Shown: positions 16,647 through 26,065, numbered from the stretch's first letter. The stretch: 64,000 nucleotides of DNA from Sphingomonas sp. PAMC26645 (GCF_004795835.1 NZ_CP039249.1:4005001-4069000); one strand, 5' to 3'. The notes: generated from the letters alone by a model not told the origin. Translations and numbers: made by a program.

Positions 16647-18107
16647 CTACTCCGGCGGTCGGGTCCCGAATGTTACGCGGGGAACGAAAACTGAAAGTAA
16701 CACAGCAAGCAGCGCTATGATCAACACGCCCCAGAAGGTCAGGTGAAGCCCATGAGCTAGGCCGGCGCGGCTTGCCGCTGCACCGACGATGGCCCCTTGG
16801 CCGTGCAGCAGCTCCTGTACCTGTTGCAACGACCCCGAATGGTCTCGTGCGAGGCTGGCGTTAAGCACCGTGCCCAGCACTGCGGCTCCAAGAGTGCTGC
16901 CGAGATTACGAGCGAAGAGGTTTGATGCTGTAGCAGCACCACGTTCCGTCCACCCGACACTGTCCTGGATGAGTACGATTGCCGCAGTGCTCAGGAAGCC
17001 CATACCGAAACCCATGATCAGCGAACCGAGACCTGCCACCAGAGGCGAAGTGGTGGGTGACAGCAATACGAACGGTACAGCGCCTACTGGTAGTAGCGCG
17101 GCACCGAAAACAAGGATTCGCCGTAGGCCAAACCGGCCAAAGTTACGGGCACCAAGCGTCGCCGCAATCGGCCAGCCCAGTACCATCGCGGTCAACATAA
17201 AGCCTGCTTCGAGCGGCGACCGGCCCATGACGGCCTGCACGTACATCGGCAAAAAGGTAGTCAGCCCGATCACCGCCATGCCGCTGAACAGCGTTGCGGC
17301 ATTGGTGGTGGCAATCGCGCGACGCGTCCACAACGCGAAAGCAACCATTGGATCACGAGCACGCCGCTCCTGGACTACGAACAACGCGGCCGCGACAAGG
17401 CATACTGCCGCAGCTAGCACCGCGAAGCGCCCGTCCGAAGCCCCGGCCTCTGTCAGCGCGACCATCAGCGACGCGATCGCGACCGTGAACAGGCCCGCCC
17501 CTGCTACGTCGACGCTACGCTCGTGCGTCGTGACCGTCTCGCGCAGAAACAGGAAGAAGCCGGCGGCTGCGGCCAATCCGATCGGCACATTGATCCAGAA
17601 GATCCACGCCCAACTGACATGCTGGATGATCAACCCGCCCGCAAGCGGACCGATCACTGATGACACGCCCCAGACGCTTGCCAGCCAGCCTTGCACCTTG
17701 CCACGTTCGTGCGCCGCATAAAGATCACCGATGACAGTGATGGAGACAGGCTGGATCGCACCAGCACCCAGCCCCTGGATTAAACGGAACGCGATGAGTG
17801 CCGGCATCGACCAGGCGAACCCACACAAAATTGATCCAAGGAGGAAAATGCTGATGCCAACCAGCAGCACCGACCGCCGCCCATATAGATCCGCCAGCTT
17901 GCCGAACACCACCGTAGTAGCGGTCTGCGCAAGCAGGAATGAAGAGAAGACCCAGGCATAGTATTGAAGCTGACCAAGCTGACCTGCGATTTGGGGCATT
18001 GCCGTCGATACAATCGTTGCCTCGATCGCAATCATGAACGAAGCCAGCATTACCGCCGCGAGAATGAGCGGCCGACGGACCGTCTGTGGTGCTAACGATG
18101 CGTTCAT
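16647..18107 (-). CDS. DHA2-type MFS drug efflux transporter (EmrB/QacA family)
   Basis: The protein has 486 residues and about fourteen hydrophobic segments, the hallmark of DHA2 proton-coupled exporters. Motif A reads GKLADLYGRRSV and motif C is visible in WGVSSVIGPLAGGLI. The N-terminus RRPLILAAVMLASFMIAIEATIV is typical. Such pumps export lipophilic or cationic compounds across the inner membrane, sometimes with a membrane-fusion partner; none is adjacent. GGAG seven bases before ATG 18107 supports this start over the upstream GTG/ATG alternatives. Confidence 0.92.
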   Translation of the reverse strand: MNASLAPQTVRRPLILAAVMLASFMIAIEATIVSTAMPQIAGQLGQLQYYAWVFSSFLLAQTATTVVFGKLADLYGRRSVLLVGISIFLLGSILCGFAWSMPALIAFRLIQGLGAGAIQPVSITVIGDLYAAHERGKVQGWLASVWGVSSVIGPLAGGLIIQHVSWAWIFWINVPIGLAAAAGFFLFLRETVTTHERSVDVAGAGLFTVAIASLMVALTEAGASDGRFAVLAAAVCLVAAALFVVQERRARDPMVAFALWTRRAIATTNAATLFSGMAVIGLTTFLPMYVQAVMGRSPLEAGFMLTAMVLGWPIAATLGARNFGRFGLRRILVFGAALLPVGAVPFVLLSPTTSPLVAGLGSLIMGFGMGFLSTAAIVLIQDSVGWTERGAATASNLFARNLGSTLGAAVLGTVLNASLARDHSGSLQQVQELLHGQGAIVGAAASRAGLAHGLHLTFWGVLIIALLAVLLSVFVPRVTFGTRPPE

Positions 18108-18380
18108 GACCAAGCTCCGCAACCAACGCGGCTGTCAGGATTTTGCGAACCTCGAGTAACAGCACGCCTAGCTTCGGACCGACGTGGCCCGCTTGCTGAG
18201 CAGGTAATGTTGGCAGCAGGCATATCACGGTGTCCAAATTGTGCGGCGCAGCAACGCGTCGATGGGCCCGATCTATCCACGCCGTATTCGTTAAAGCAGG
18301 CGCGGCGCTTCCAACCAGTCGGACTGCCAACCTGCCCTCTGGTAGTTTGTGCCTTTGTAGCCGCTCAGGCATGAAGCACC

Positions 18381-18770
18381 ATGATCAGGAACGAAGCCCA
18401 GTGGATCCACTTAGCAACGAGTGCCGTCGAGATCGTCGGTACAGCCATTATCGTTGTAGGGGCATTCGGAACGCTGGCCGCGTTCTTGCTCGGTCTCGCT
18501 CGGGGCAAAACCAGCCGAGCAGTGCTAGTCGCCGACTTTCGGTCGGGTCTTGGCCGATCAATCCTTCTTGGCCTCGAGTTCCTGGTCGCGGCCGACATCA
18601 TCAACACGGTAGCGGTCGAGCCGACAATCGAAAGTCTGCTCGTTCTTGCTGGCATTGTTCTTATCAGGACGTTCCTGAGCTTCTCGCTCGAGGTCGAGAT
18701 TGACGGGCGCTGGCCGTGGCAGAAACAACAATCCAACGAAAGGGCTCAACGAGGGGCGGATCAGCAATAG
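18381..18770 (+). CDS. DUF1622 family membrane protein
   Basis: A 129-residue protein with three hydrophobic segments and the DUF1622 pattern: a first segment ending in GTAIIVVGAFGTLAAFL, an amphipathic loop with FRSGLGRSILLGLEFLVAADII, and a last segment LLVLAGIVLIRTFLSFSLEVEIDGRWPW. The function of this inner-membrane family is unknown. It is divergent from the efflux pump with about 270 bases between them. Confidence 0.85.
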   Translation: MIRNEAQWIHLATSAVEIVGTAIIVVGAFGTLAAFLLGLARGKTSRAVLVADFRSGLGRSILLGLEFLVAADIINTVAVEPTIESLLVLAGIVLIRTFLSFSLEVEIDGRWPWQKQQSNERAQRGADQQ

Positions 18771-18797
18771 TAACGCGGACCGCCGCCCCTTAGTTAG

Positions 18798-18872
18798 GAC
18801 AACCTAGTTCTCGACGTTCAAGCCGCTCCACCTGCGTTCCCTTTCCTGACGCTTGTTCATCGGGCTAGGCAG
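18798..18872 (+). repeat. CCCA/CGGAC intergenic repeat, degenerate copy
   Basis: CTCGACGTTCAAG followed about 30 bases later by CCTGACGCTTGTTCATCGGG matches the second half of the repeat well and the first half poorly. It lies between convergent genes. Confidence 0.45.
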
Positions 18873-19281
18873 GATCGTTATCTAGCGTAGCGACTCCCAT
18901 CATCGGATGCATTACGAAGGTCCAGCCGTCGCCGCCGACAATCATTAGGCGTAACGATTGTCGATCTGCGGTGCCAAGCAGTGACGCCGCTCCTGACAAA
19001 GCAGGCAATGTGACTGTCCTGCCATCCTGAAGAATGCCGGTTGCCCAGCCGCGCCGTCCGCTGCGGATCTCGCTGGCCAAGCGTTCCAACGCCGTCTCGA
19101 GCGCAGTGCGCGCACGTTTTCCTGTAACCCATGCATAACCGCCCGCCCCCAATTCCGGCGTAGTTACTAACGGTTGGCTCGAAACTGGAGATGGCTGTTT
19201 GAAGACCCGCCGGGATGTTTCTTTTGGGGTATCAAGCGGACGGACACCCTCCATACTCATCATGCGCGCAAACTCATCCAT
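18865..19281 (-). CDS. Hypothetical protein
   Basis: A 138-residue soluble protein with no recognised domain. The C-terminal part ILQDGRTVTLPAL…LRLMIVGGDGWTFVMHPMMG looks like a compact beta sheet. AAGGAAA before ATG 19281 supports expression. No function can be assigned. Confidence 0.55.
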   Translation of the reverse strand: MDEFARMMSMEGVRPLDTPKETSRRVFKQPSPVSSQPLVTTPELGAGGYAWVTGKRARTALETALERLASEIRSGRRGWATGILQDGRTVTLPALSGAASLLGTADRQSLRLMIVGGDGWTFVMHPMMGVATLDNDPA

Positions 19282-19475
19282 CGCTGTTTCCTTAGTGGTG
19301 CCGCTCGGAGCGCATGGGCTTAGCCACTGGTTCCAGCCAGTTGAGGGGATCGCTTAGGCAAGGCATTGCTGGCCGCTGGCCGCTGGCCGCTGGCCCGTTA
19401 TACCCCACCAAGTGGATCGGCGTTGAGTTCTAACCGCCGTCGTGTATCCGTACCGCACCACAAAAAGGGTTGATC

Positions 19476-19745
19476 ATGAAGAAAGTTTTCGCTGTCGCCG
19501 TCGTTACCGGCTTGCTCTCGCTCGCCGCCTGCAACACCAGCCCGCGCGAGCAGGCGGCCGATAAGATCGAGTCGAACACTGAAGCCGTCGCCGATAACCT
19601 CGAAGACGCGGCCGATGCCACGGGCAACGAAGCAGCTGAAGCAAGCCTGGAGAACAAGGCCGACGCAGTACGCGCGACAGGCCAGAATCAGGCTGAAGAC
19701 ATGCGCACCAACGATCCGGATACCAATCTTTCGAATGGCATCTAA
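19476..19745 (+). CDS. Small lipoprotein, coiled and acidic
   Basis: An 89-residue protein with signal peptide MKKVFAVAVVTGLLSLAAC; the lipobox LAAC gives acylation at C19 and membrane anchoring. The mature part is an Ala/Glu/Asp/Asn-rich helix with repeated ADNLEDAADATGNEAAEA-like heptads. Similar small lipoproteins are common in sphingomonads and other alphaproteobacteria, but their role is not known to me. AAGGG precedes ATG 19476. A hairpin terminator follows at 19801. Confidence 0.75.
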   Translation: MKKVFAVAVVTGLLSLAACNTSPREQAADKIESNTEAVADNLEDAADATGNEAAEASLENKADAVRATGQNQAEDMRTNDPDTNLSNGI

Positions 19746-19800
19746 CAGACTAAGCGCTTAGAGTTGCAGGCAGGTTGCTCCCAAGCGGCTTGCAAAATTA

Positions 19801-19831
19801 GGGCATTCGAGGCGACTCGGATGCCCTTCTT
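19801..19831 (+). terminator. Rho-independent-like terminator
   Basis: GGGCATTCGAG and CTCGGATGCCC (11-base arms, one mismatch, 4-base loop) are followed by TTCTT. It lies 55 bases after the lipoprotein stop. Confidence 0.6.
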
Positions 19832-20156
19832 ACATCTTGCAATAAGCGCCAAGGCTGTTGGCAGCTGTAGCCATCCGATGCACCATGAACGATCCAAGCG
19901 GGAGGTGTACGACTTGAGACAGGTTCCCAGGCTTTCGGCGAACTAGCGAATATGAATGGCCCGCGGCATGGAAGGCCATAGCTGGCATTCGCGCGCCCCT
20001 CTCCGCTTTCGAGACCTACGCATCCATTGAATATCCAAACGAGCTCGGCAGCATCTTGATGTGGGCCACTTGTTGAATGTTTTCCGCTGGCGCGAAGCCC
20101 TCATAAAGGTAAGGTGCAATGTCCTTGATCGGAGAAGATGGTTGGTTTTGAAGCAT
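19832..20156. other. Intergenic, nothing recognised
   Basis: Upstream region of the M13 peptidase gene. It presumably contains its promoter, but no recognisable box, repeat copy or RNA was found. Confidence 0.35.
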
Positions 20157-22214
20157 ATGCCGCTTGTTGCCCTCCTCGGCGTCGTCGCGATCGGGAGCGC
20201 AGTTACAGGACAGACTCCGCAGTCAAGAGCACTAGCGCCGGCGGATAGCACCGCGGCGACCAGCTATGGCAGTTGGGGCTTCGACGTCACCGGGATGGAT
20301 CGTAGCGTGAAGCCCGGCGACGACTGGTTCCGCTTCGTCAACGGCGCATGGGCGGATCGAACCCAGATCCCACCGGATCGCTCGTCCTACGGTGCATTTG
20401 CGGTTTTACGCGACATCTCCGAGCAGCGGCTGCGCAGCCTCATCGGCCGCTACAGTCCCTCCGATATCGAGCATACCGACCGGATGAAGGCAGCGATCCT
20501 CTACGCCGGGTTTATGGACACCGCGACGGCGGAGAAGCTCGACGCCGCACCGCTGGTCCAGCGACTGGCGCTGCTGAAGGCTGCAACGTCTAAGGACGAC
20601 ATCGCACAATTCATGGGACGCTCGCTCGGCGGCTTCGGCGCGAGCTTCTTCGCGCCGGGCGTCAACGACGACGCCAAGCAGCCAGACGTATACGCGCTCT
20701 ATTTGCGCCAGTCCGGTCTGGGCCTCGGAGATCGCGAACTTTATCTCGACCCCAAATTCGCCCCACAGGTCGCGCGGTATCGCCAATATGTGACGCAGAT
20801 GCTGACGCTCGCGGGATGGCCGGACGCCGAGACCGCGGCGGGGAACGTCGTGGCGATGGAGACCAAGCTCGCCCAGGCGCACTGGACGCGCGCAGAGAGC
20901 CGCGACCGCGACAAGACCTACAACCCGACGACGCCCGCGCAGTTGGCAAGCCAGGCACCCGGTTTTCCCTGGGCGACCTTCTTCAAGGCCGCTGGTGTCG
21001 ACGCCGCCAACCGCGCGATCGTGGCGCAGAACACCGCCTTCCCCGGCATCGCCAAGGTGTTCGCCGATAGCGACCTCGCAACGTTGAAGGCGTGGGAGGC
21101 ATTCCGCATCACGGACGACATCGCGCCACTCCTGTCGAAGCGCTTCGTCGACGCGCAGTTCGAGTTTCGCTCGAAGTTCCTGAACGGCCAACCACAGCAG
21201 CGCGAGCGCTGGAAGCGTGCGGTGGCGTTCGCCGAGAACGGCGTCGGTGAGGGGATCGGCCGAGACTATGTCGCGCTCTACTTCCCGCCCGCGTCCAAGG
21301 CGAAGATGGACCAGCTCGTCGGCAATTTGCGCGTGGCGCTGGCCGGACGCATCCGCAATCTGAGTTGGATGGGCGCCGCCACGAAGGAGCAGGCGCTCGA
21401 CAAGCTCAAGGGCTTCAACGTCAAGATCGGCTACCCGGACAAGTGGCGCGACTATGCCGCGCTCCAGATCAAGCCAGGCGACCTCGTCGGCAACGCAGAG
21501 GCCGCGCAACGCTTCGAATGGAATTACCGGCGGGCGCGGATCGGTATACCGGTCGACAAGGCCGAGTGGGGAATGACCCCACAGACGGTCAACGCCTACT
21601 ACAACTCGGTCAAGAACGAGATCGTGTTCCCCGCAGCCATCCTGCAGCCGCCCTTCTTCGACCCGAAGGCGGACGATGCCGTGAACTATGGCGGCATCGG
21701 CGGCGTGATCGGCCATGAGATCAGCCACGGCTTCGACGACCAGGGCCGAAAGTCGGATGGCCGCGGTATCCTGCGCGACTGGTGGACGGCGGAGGACGCG
21801 ACCAAGTTCGAGGCGCAAGCGGCACGGCTTGGCGAACAATACGAGGCGTACAGCTTCGACGGGCTTCCCGGCATTCACATCAATGGCCGCGCTTCGATGG
21901 GCGAGAACATCGGCGACCTGGGCGGGGTGCTGATCTCGCTCGACGCGTATCATACCTCGCTTGGCGGCAAGACTGCCCCCGTGATCGGCGGCTTCACCGG
22001 CGACCAGCGCTTCTTCCTGGGTTGGGGACAGGTTTGGCGGACGCTGCTCCGCAACGAGGCACTCCGACAGCAGTTGGTCAGCGACCCGCACTCGCCGGGC
22101 CAGATCCGTGCGGTGAACCCGCTACGCAACGTGGATGCTTGGTACGCCGCATGGAAGATTGATCCTAGCCAGAAGCAGTATCTGGTGCCGGCCGACCGCG
22201 TACGAATATGGTAA
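20157..22214 (+). CDS. M13 family zinc metallopeptidase (neprilysin/PepO-like)
   Basis: A 685-residue protein. The zinc site HEISHGFDDQGR and the third ligand in ENIGDLGG (about 80 residues later) are intact. NAYYNSVKNEIVFPAAILQPP is the M13 substrate-binding signature. The N-terminus MPLVALLGVVAIGSAVTGQT is a signal peptide, placing the enzyme in the periplasm, where M13 peptidases cut short peptides. The frame extends 32 codons further and a TTG five codons upstream lies closer to a GGAG, so the exact start is uncertain. It is followed by a repeat copy and the end of the convergent rtc operon. Confidence 0.93.
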   Translation: MPLVALLGVVAIGSAVTGQTPQSRALAPADSTAATSYGSWGFDVTGMDRSVKPGDDWFRFVNGAWADRTQIPPDRSSYGAFAVLRDISEQRLRSLIGRYSPSDIEHTDRMKAAILYAGFMDTATAEKLDAAPLVQRLALLKAATSKDDIAQFMGRSLGGFGASFFAPGVNDDAKQPDVYALYLRQSGLGLGDRELYLDPKFAPQVARYRQYVTQMLTLAGWPDAETAAGNVVAMETKLAQAHWTRAESRDRDKTYNPTTPAQLASQAPGFPWATFFKAAGVDAANRAIVAQNTAFPGIAKVFADSDLATLKAWEAFRITDDIAPLLSKRFVDAQFEFRSKFLNGQPQQRERWKRAVAFAENGVGEGIGRDYVALYFPPASKAKMDQLVGNLRVALAGRIRNLSWMGAATKEQALDKLKGFNVKIGYPDKWRDYAALQIKPGDLVGNAEAAQRFEWNYRRARIGIPVDKAEWGMTPQTVNAYYNSVKNEIVFPAAILQPPFFDPKADDAVNYGGIGGVIGHEISHGFDDQGRKSDGRGILRDWWTAEDATKFEAQAARLGEQYEAYSFDGLPGIHINGRASMGENIGDLGGVLISLDAYHTSLGGKTAPVIGGFTGDQRFFLGWGQVWRTLLRNEALRQQLVSDPHSPGQIRAVNPLRNVDAWYAAWKIDPSQKQYLVPADRVRIW

Positions 22215-22317
22215 CATTGCCTTCCGCCAGATAACTACGGCGGGCGACAAATGGGCAGCTCAGTATTCGAAGTTACTTGCTGCACCTATTCATCCGCCAG
22301 CGCTACTTATCCGCGCG

Positions 22318-22383
22318 GAGACCCATAGTCGGACGCTTACACCCGCTTAGGGCCTTCCCGGAAGCAGACGTTCATTCATGTTC
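22318..22383 (+). repeat. CCCA/CGGAC intergenic repeat, copy 3
   Basis: CCCATAGTCGGACGCTTAC and CCCGGAAGCAGACGTTCATTCATG lie between the convergent M13 peptidase and phosphatase genes. Confidence 0.65.
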
Positions 22384-22394
22384 CGATCTCGCGC

Positions 22395-22766
22395 TCAAGC
22401 TCGTCTCTTTGGCGCTGCGGTAAGGGTCGCGGGCAGGTGCCTGCTCACCTTGATCTCGAGAAGGCTGACCAGTTCTGGCTGCAGGAAAGCGTAATCATCG
22501 GGTATGTCGAGGCAGATAACGCGCGTGCCTGCCAGAGCCTCTCGGAAGCGTCGCTGCAGCTTGCTTCGATGCGCCTTCTCCATGACGAAAATCAGGTCGG
22601 CCCATCTGACCAGTTCAGCCGTGAGTGGGTTTTCTGCATCATGGTTCGTCCCGGCAGAGTCTACCTCTAGGTCTTCTCGCCACGAAAACACCTGCTCGGC
22701 CGTTGGGCTTCGCAGCTTGTTTTGGCTACACACGAACAGGACCGTTCGGACGCGTGGGCGACTCAA
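22395..22766 (-). CDS. Low-molecular-weight protein tyrosine phosphatase family protein
   Basis: A 123-residue protein. The P-loop CX5R is at residues 13-19 (VCSQNKLRSPTAE), and an Asp-bearing loop CLDIPDDY fits the general-acid position. It is shorter than classical LMW-PTPs (about 150) and belongs to a short group of uncertain substrate. Translation probably starts at TTG 22766, eight bases beyond the dioxygenase stop and preceded by AGGTG, so it should be cotranscribed with the upstream gene and perhaps with rtcBA. That link to RNA repair is inference. Confidence 0.8.
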   Translation of the reverse strand: MSRPRVRTVLFVCSQNKLRSPTAEQVFSWREDLEVDSAGTNHDAENPLTAELVRWADLIFVMEKAHRSKLQRRFREALAGTRVICLDIPDDYAFLQPELVSLLEIKVSRHLPATLTAAPKRRA

Positions 22767-22774
22767 TCCGGCAC

Positions 22775-23467
22775 CTATAAACCGCGCCAGGCAAGTGGGT
22801 ATGGCGCGACGTCAGCGGAATAGTCGACCTGGAGGACCCGCCGTCGCCGCGGCGGGTGGGCAGGGAGCGATGCGTGGACGATCGACGTAGCATAGAGCCA
22901 CACGTCGCCGCGCTCGGCGAGGCAGAGCCGCTCACCAGAGATCGCCGCCACGCGTTGAACTTCGCCCTCGGGCAAGCGTCCGAGCCGGTGTGAGCCGGGC
23001 ACGATACGCAACGGTGCGTTACTCGCGTCGACTTGGTCGAGGTGCACGCGCACTGTCACCATGCGCTTGAGAATCTCGAACGGCGGCTCGACCTGGATGA
23101 GCCCGGACTTAACCGTCCACGGCCCGAAACCCGGGGCATCGATCCGCTCCCTGACGACGATCGTGCGGTCCTGATGCCAGCCGAGCGCCCAGTTCCGCCC
23201 CGCCGTCTTGTCGAACAGGATCGCACGCACCGGGCGAGCATCGGACCCGATCGCGGTCGCAGCTATGGCACCGATTGGTCCGGAAATCTCAAGCAACGGC
23301 TTGAGCAACGGCTCCTCCCCGATCCGCACGCCGGGCGTGTCGATCGGAAGCGCGGCCAAAGCAGCCTCGAGGCGAACAAGCGCAGGTTCGTCCAGCGCCT
23401 GCGCGAAGAGTTCCGCCCCGTCCCGGTCGAGGTTAAAATCGGCGGGTCGATCGGATCTCGCAAGCAT
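22775..23467 (-). CDS. Phytanoyl-CoA dioxygenase (PhyH) family protein
   Basis: A 230-residue protein of the Fe(II)/2-oxoglutarate-dependent PhyH family. The iron-binding HxD is in LGWHQDRTI and the distal His in SIVHASLPAHPP, followed by RRRVLQVDYS with the 2-oxoglutarate arginine. VHLDQVDASNAPLRIVPGSHR is the typical core strand. The substrate is unknown. The frame runs to 23509; ATG 23467 is chosen because the sequence before it is not family-like, but no clear ribosome binding site separates the options. It starts within about 80 bases of the rtcA stop on the same strand. Confidence 0.85.
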   Translation of the reverse strand: MLARSDRPADFNLDRDGAELFAQALDEPALVRLEAALAALPIDTPGVRIGEEPLLKPLLEISGPIGAIAATAIGSDARPVRAILFDKTAGRNWALGWHQDRTIVVRERIDAPGFGPWTVKSGLIQVEPPFEILKRMVTVRVHLDQVDASNAPLRIVPGSHRLGRLPEGEVQRVAAISGERLCLAERGDVWLYATSIVHASLPAHPPRRRRVLQVDYSADVAPYPLAWRGL

Positions 23468-23549
23468 GCCGATGCAGGTAACCGAGACCGCTGCCGCAGT
23501 CGACACCACGACAGCTGCTGACCAGGGTCGCTTGCGCAGCAGTTCGCGC

Positions 23550-24563
23550 TTACCTCACGTCCAGACGGTGGGCTCCAGAGGGCAGCTGAGTGAAACCGCA
23601 TCGGCGATCAAGGAAGCGTTCGATCACTGCTGCAGCCGTATAGCTGTGCTGGCTCGGCTTCACGGTCGTGAACGTGCCACCGCCCGCCAACGCAAATGGC
23701 AGGAGCAGCTGGTCAGCTAGATATGGGCCAGCGAACGCGTCCGACGCGAGGTAGCCAGTCATGCGGCTCACGGCGGTCTGCGCCACCCTTTCCGCCGACA
23801 CGCCCAGCTTGCCGAAGCCGCTGACCACCTCGGTCACATGCTCGAACGCCGCTTCCAGGAGTAGGATATTGCCCGGTCCCTGACTCTCGGGGAGTTCCCT
23901 GACGGCAAACGCTTCGTCCGGCCAGTCGAGCAGCTTGCGAGCGGTGGCGATTTCGCGGTCGGCGACCGCCGGCGGGATCCCCGCAAACATGGCCAACGCC
24001 GAACGATCGACCAAAGCGCCCCGCTCCAGGCAGTCGATCGCACGGAGCGGCGCGGGCGTGATGATTACCTCGATCCGGCCGCCGCCACGCGGATAGAAGC
24101 CAGGCCTTACAAGCCGCGCGGTGACGGTCGGCCCCATCCGATCGATGATGGGCAGGAAGCTCTTTGCAATGAAGTCGAACGGTGGCGCGAGCATGTTGTG
24201 CGTACCGCCCTCCAGCACGAGCCGCGATGGCCGGTCCGCGAAAACGAGCGGCATCAATACCGTCTGCAACACCAGACCGGTCGATCCCGCAGTGCCAACG
24301 GAGATGTTATATTCCCCCGCAACGACTTGCCCGGGACGAAAAATGATCTCGGACGATCCTACGGTCAGTCCGTCGCACGTCGCACTGCCGACGGTGCAGG
24401 CAGCCTCGATCGCGGTGACGTGCTGGCGCATCAACCCGGGCTTCTCTCGTCCGCCGCGCACGTTAGTAATTCGGAAAGGCGTGCCGGTGACGAGCGACAG
24501 TGCGCAGGCGTTGCGCACCACCTGCCCTCCGCCCTCGCCTTCGGAGCCGTCGATCTCGATCAT
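23550..24563 (-). CDS. rtcA: RNA 3'-terminal phosphate cyclase
   Basis: A 337-residue protein. The N-terminus IDGSEGEGGGQVVRNACALS and the following VRGGREKPGLMRQH are diagnostic of RtcA. The catalytic histidine, adenylated in the reaction, lies in TTVKPSQHSYTAA near residue 305. RtcA converts an RNA 3'-phosphate to a 2',3'-cyclic phosphate using ATP, and can also adenylylate 5' ends. GGAAAG precedes ATG 24563. It follows rtcB by 33 bases and shares its sigma-54 promoter. Confidence 0.96.
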   Translation of the reverse strand: MIEIDGSEGEGGGQVVRNACALSLVTGTPFRITNVRGGREKPGLMRQHVTAIEAACTVGSATCDGLTVGSSEIIFRPGQVVAGEYNISVGTAGSTGLVLQTVLMPLVFADRPSRLVLEGGTHNMLAPPFDFIAKSFLPIIDRMGPTVTARLVRPGFYPRGGGRIEVIITPAPLRAIDCLERGALVDRSALAMFAGIPPAVADREIATARKLLDWPDEAFAVRELPESQGPGNILLLEAAFEHVTEVVSGFGKLGVSAERVAQTAVSRMTGYLASDAFAGPYLADQLLLPFALAGGGTFTTVKPSQHSYTAAAVIERFLDRRCGFTQLPSGAHRLDVR

Positions 24564-24596
24564 GGTCGTTCTTTCCAGTTCGGACGGTGGTGCGCG

Positions 24597-25820
24597 TCAG
24601 CCTTTGACGCACACCACCTGCTTGAGCGTATGCACGATCTCGACGAGATCGGCCTGCGCCGCCATCACCGCCTCGATCGGCTTGTACGCGCGCGGGCTTT
24701 CGTCGATCACGCCCTCGTCCTTGCGGCATGCGACGCCCTCGGTCGCGGCGACGTGCTCCGCCACCGTCACCTCGCGTTTGGCCTGGGTTCGGCTCATCAC
24801 TCGCCCGGCGCCATGCGAGCAGCTGTCGAACGACTCCTTGTTGCCAAGCCCGCGAACGATGAACGACTTGGCGCCCATCGAGCCGGGGATGATCCCCATG
24901 ACGCCGGTCGCAGCGCGCACCGCACCCTTGCGGGTCACGAGCACGTTCTGGCCGAAATGGTTCTCCCGCCCGACATAGTTGTGATGGCAGTTGATCGCTT
25001 CCAGCTCCGCATCGAACGGTTTGGCGATGACGCCGCGCATCGCCCGGATCACATTCGTCATCATCATCCGCCGATTGAGCGCTGCATAGTCCTGCGCCCA
25101 GCCGACCGCCTCGACATAATCGTCGAAATGGTCGGTGCCCTCGGGAAAGTAGGCCAGATCCTCGTCAGGCAGGTTCAGGAACCACTTGCGCATGTCCTGC
25201 TTCGCCAGCTCGATGAAGAACGTGCCGATCGCATTGCCAACGCCGCGCGAGCCCGAGTGAAGCATCACCCAAACCCGCTGTTCGGTATCCAGGCAGACTT
25301 CGATGAAGTGGTTGCCGGTGCCGAGCGTACCAAGGTGGACCAAATTGTTGGCCTTGCCTAGCTTCGGATACTTGGCGACGATCTGCCCGAAACGCTCGGC
25401 AAGCGTCGCCCACGCATCGACGATCGCGGCAGGCGGATCCCCCCACGATCCCGGATCACGCTTGCCCATCTTGACGTCGCGGCCGACCGGCACCGCGCGT
25501 TCGATCGCGGCGCGGACCCCCTCCAGATTGTCGGGCAGGTCGCTGGCGGTCAGCGATGTCCGCGCCGCCATCATGCCGCAGCCGATATCGACGCCAACCG
25601 CTGCGGGGATCACCGCGCCCTTGGTCGCAATGACCGAGCCGATGGTGGCGCCGATACCGACATGCACGTCCGGCATTACTGCAACGTGCTTGAAGACGAA
25701 CGGCATCCGCGCGGCGCTGGCCAGCTGAGCTCGCGCCTTGTCGTCGACCGGCACGCCGCGCGTCCACATCTTGATCGGTACGCCGCCCTCAACGGTTTGT
25801 AAGTCATAGTTGGTGGTCAT
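24597..25820 (-). CDS. rtcB: tRNA/RNA-splicing ligase
   Basis: This 407-residue protein has the length of E. coli RtcB (408). Metal ligands and catalytic residues are in GVDIGCGMMA (Cys), NLVHLGTLGTGNHFIEVC, MLHSGSRGVGN and the guanylated-His motif SHGAGRVMSRTQAK. RtcB joins 2',3'-cyclic phosphate or 3'-phosphate ends to 5'-OH ends using GTP and Mn2+, repairing cleaved tRNA and rRNA. GGAGG precedes ATG 25820. It is the first gene of the operon, 113 bases downstream of the sigma-54 promoter. Confidence 0.97.
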   Translation of the reverse strand: MTTNYDLQTVEGGVPIKMWTRGVPVDDKARAQLASAARMPFVFKHVAVMPDVHVGIGATIGSVIATKGAVIPAAVGVDIGCGMMAARTSLTASDLPDNLEGVRAAIERAVPVGRDVKMGKRDPGSWGDPPAAIVDAWATLAERFGQIVAKYPKLGKANNLVHLGTLGTGNHFIEVCLDTEQRVWVMLHSGSRGVGNAIGTFFIELAKQDMRKWFLNLPDEDLAYFPEGTDHFDDYVEAVGWAQDYAALNRRMMMTNVIRAMRGVIAKPFDAELEAINCHHNYVGRENHFGQNVLVTRKGAVRAATGVMGIIPGSMGAKSFIVRGLGNKESFDSCSHGAGRVMSRTQAKREVTVAEHVAATEGVACRKDEGVIDESPRAYKPIEAVMAAQADLVEIVHTLKQVVCVKG

Positions 25821-25932
25821 GGTCGCCTCCGGTACTCTATTACGTCGCGGATTGGGGTGGCTGGCCTATTCCCGCCACCCCGGCCGCTTCGTCGGGCTGT
25901 TCGATACCAGTCGACCCGACACCAATCACGCA

Positions 25933-25947
25933 GCAGACACCGTGCCA
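25933..25947 (-). promoter_or_regulatory. Sigma-54 (-24/-12) promoter of rtcBA
   Basis: On the minus strand the sequence reads TGGCACGGTGTCTGC, matching the RpoN consensus TGGCAC-N5-TTGC at every conserved base but one (C for T). The GG and GC doublets have the required spacing. It points at rtcB. RtcR, encoded divergently, is a sigma-54 activator, which makes this assignment strong. Confidence 0.9.
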
Positions 25948-26065
25948 ACTGCTCTCCCGCTCCGAGATATCCACCTATCCCACTAATATATTTCAGTATT
26001 CTCTTTTGCCTTCTTTTTGCCCTTCTGCAAACCACCGCCGATATCTGATCGACTAGGATCGGTTC

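Noticed and set aside
20406..22091. 561-codon minus-strand open frame opposite the M13 peptidase
   Set aside because: Mirror of a high-GC gene; the plus frame has intact zinc motifs and a signal peptide, and this one has no start signal or domain.
24198..25361. 387-codon plus-strand frame opposite rtcA/rtcB
   Set aside because: Runs across the junction of two certain genes on the other strand; no protein-like features.
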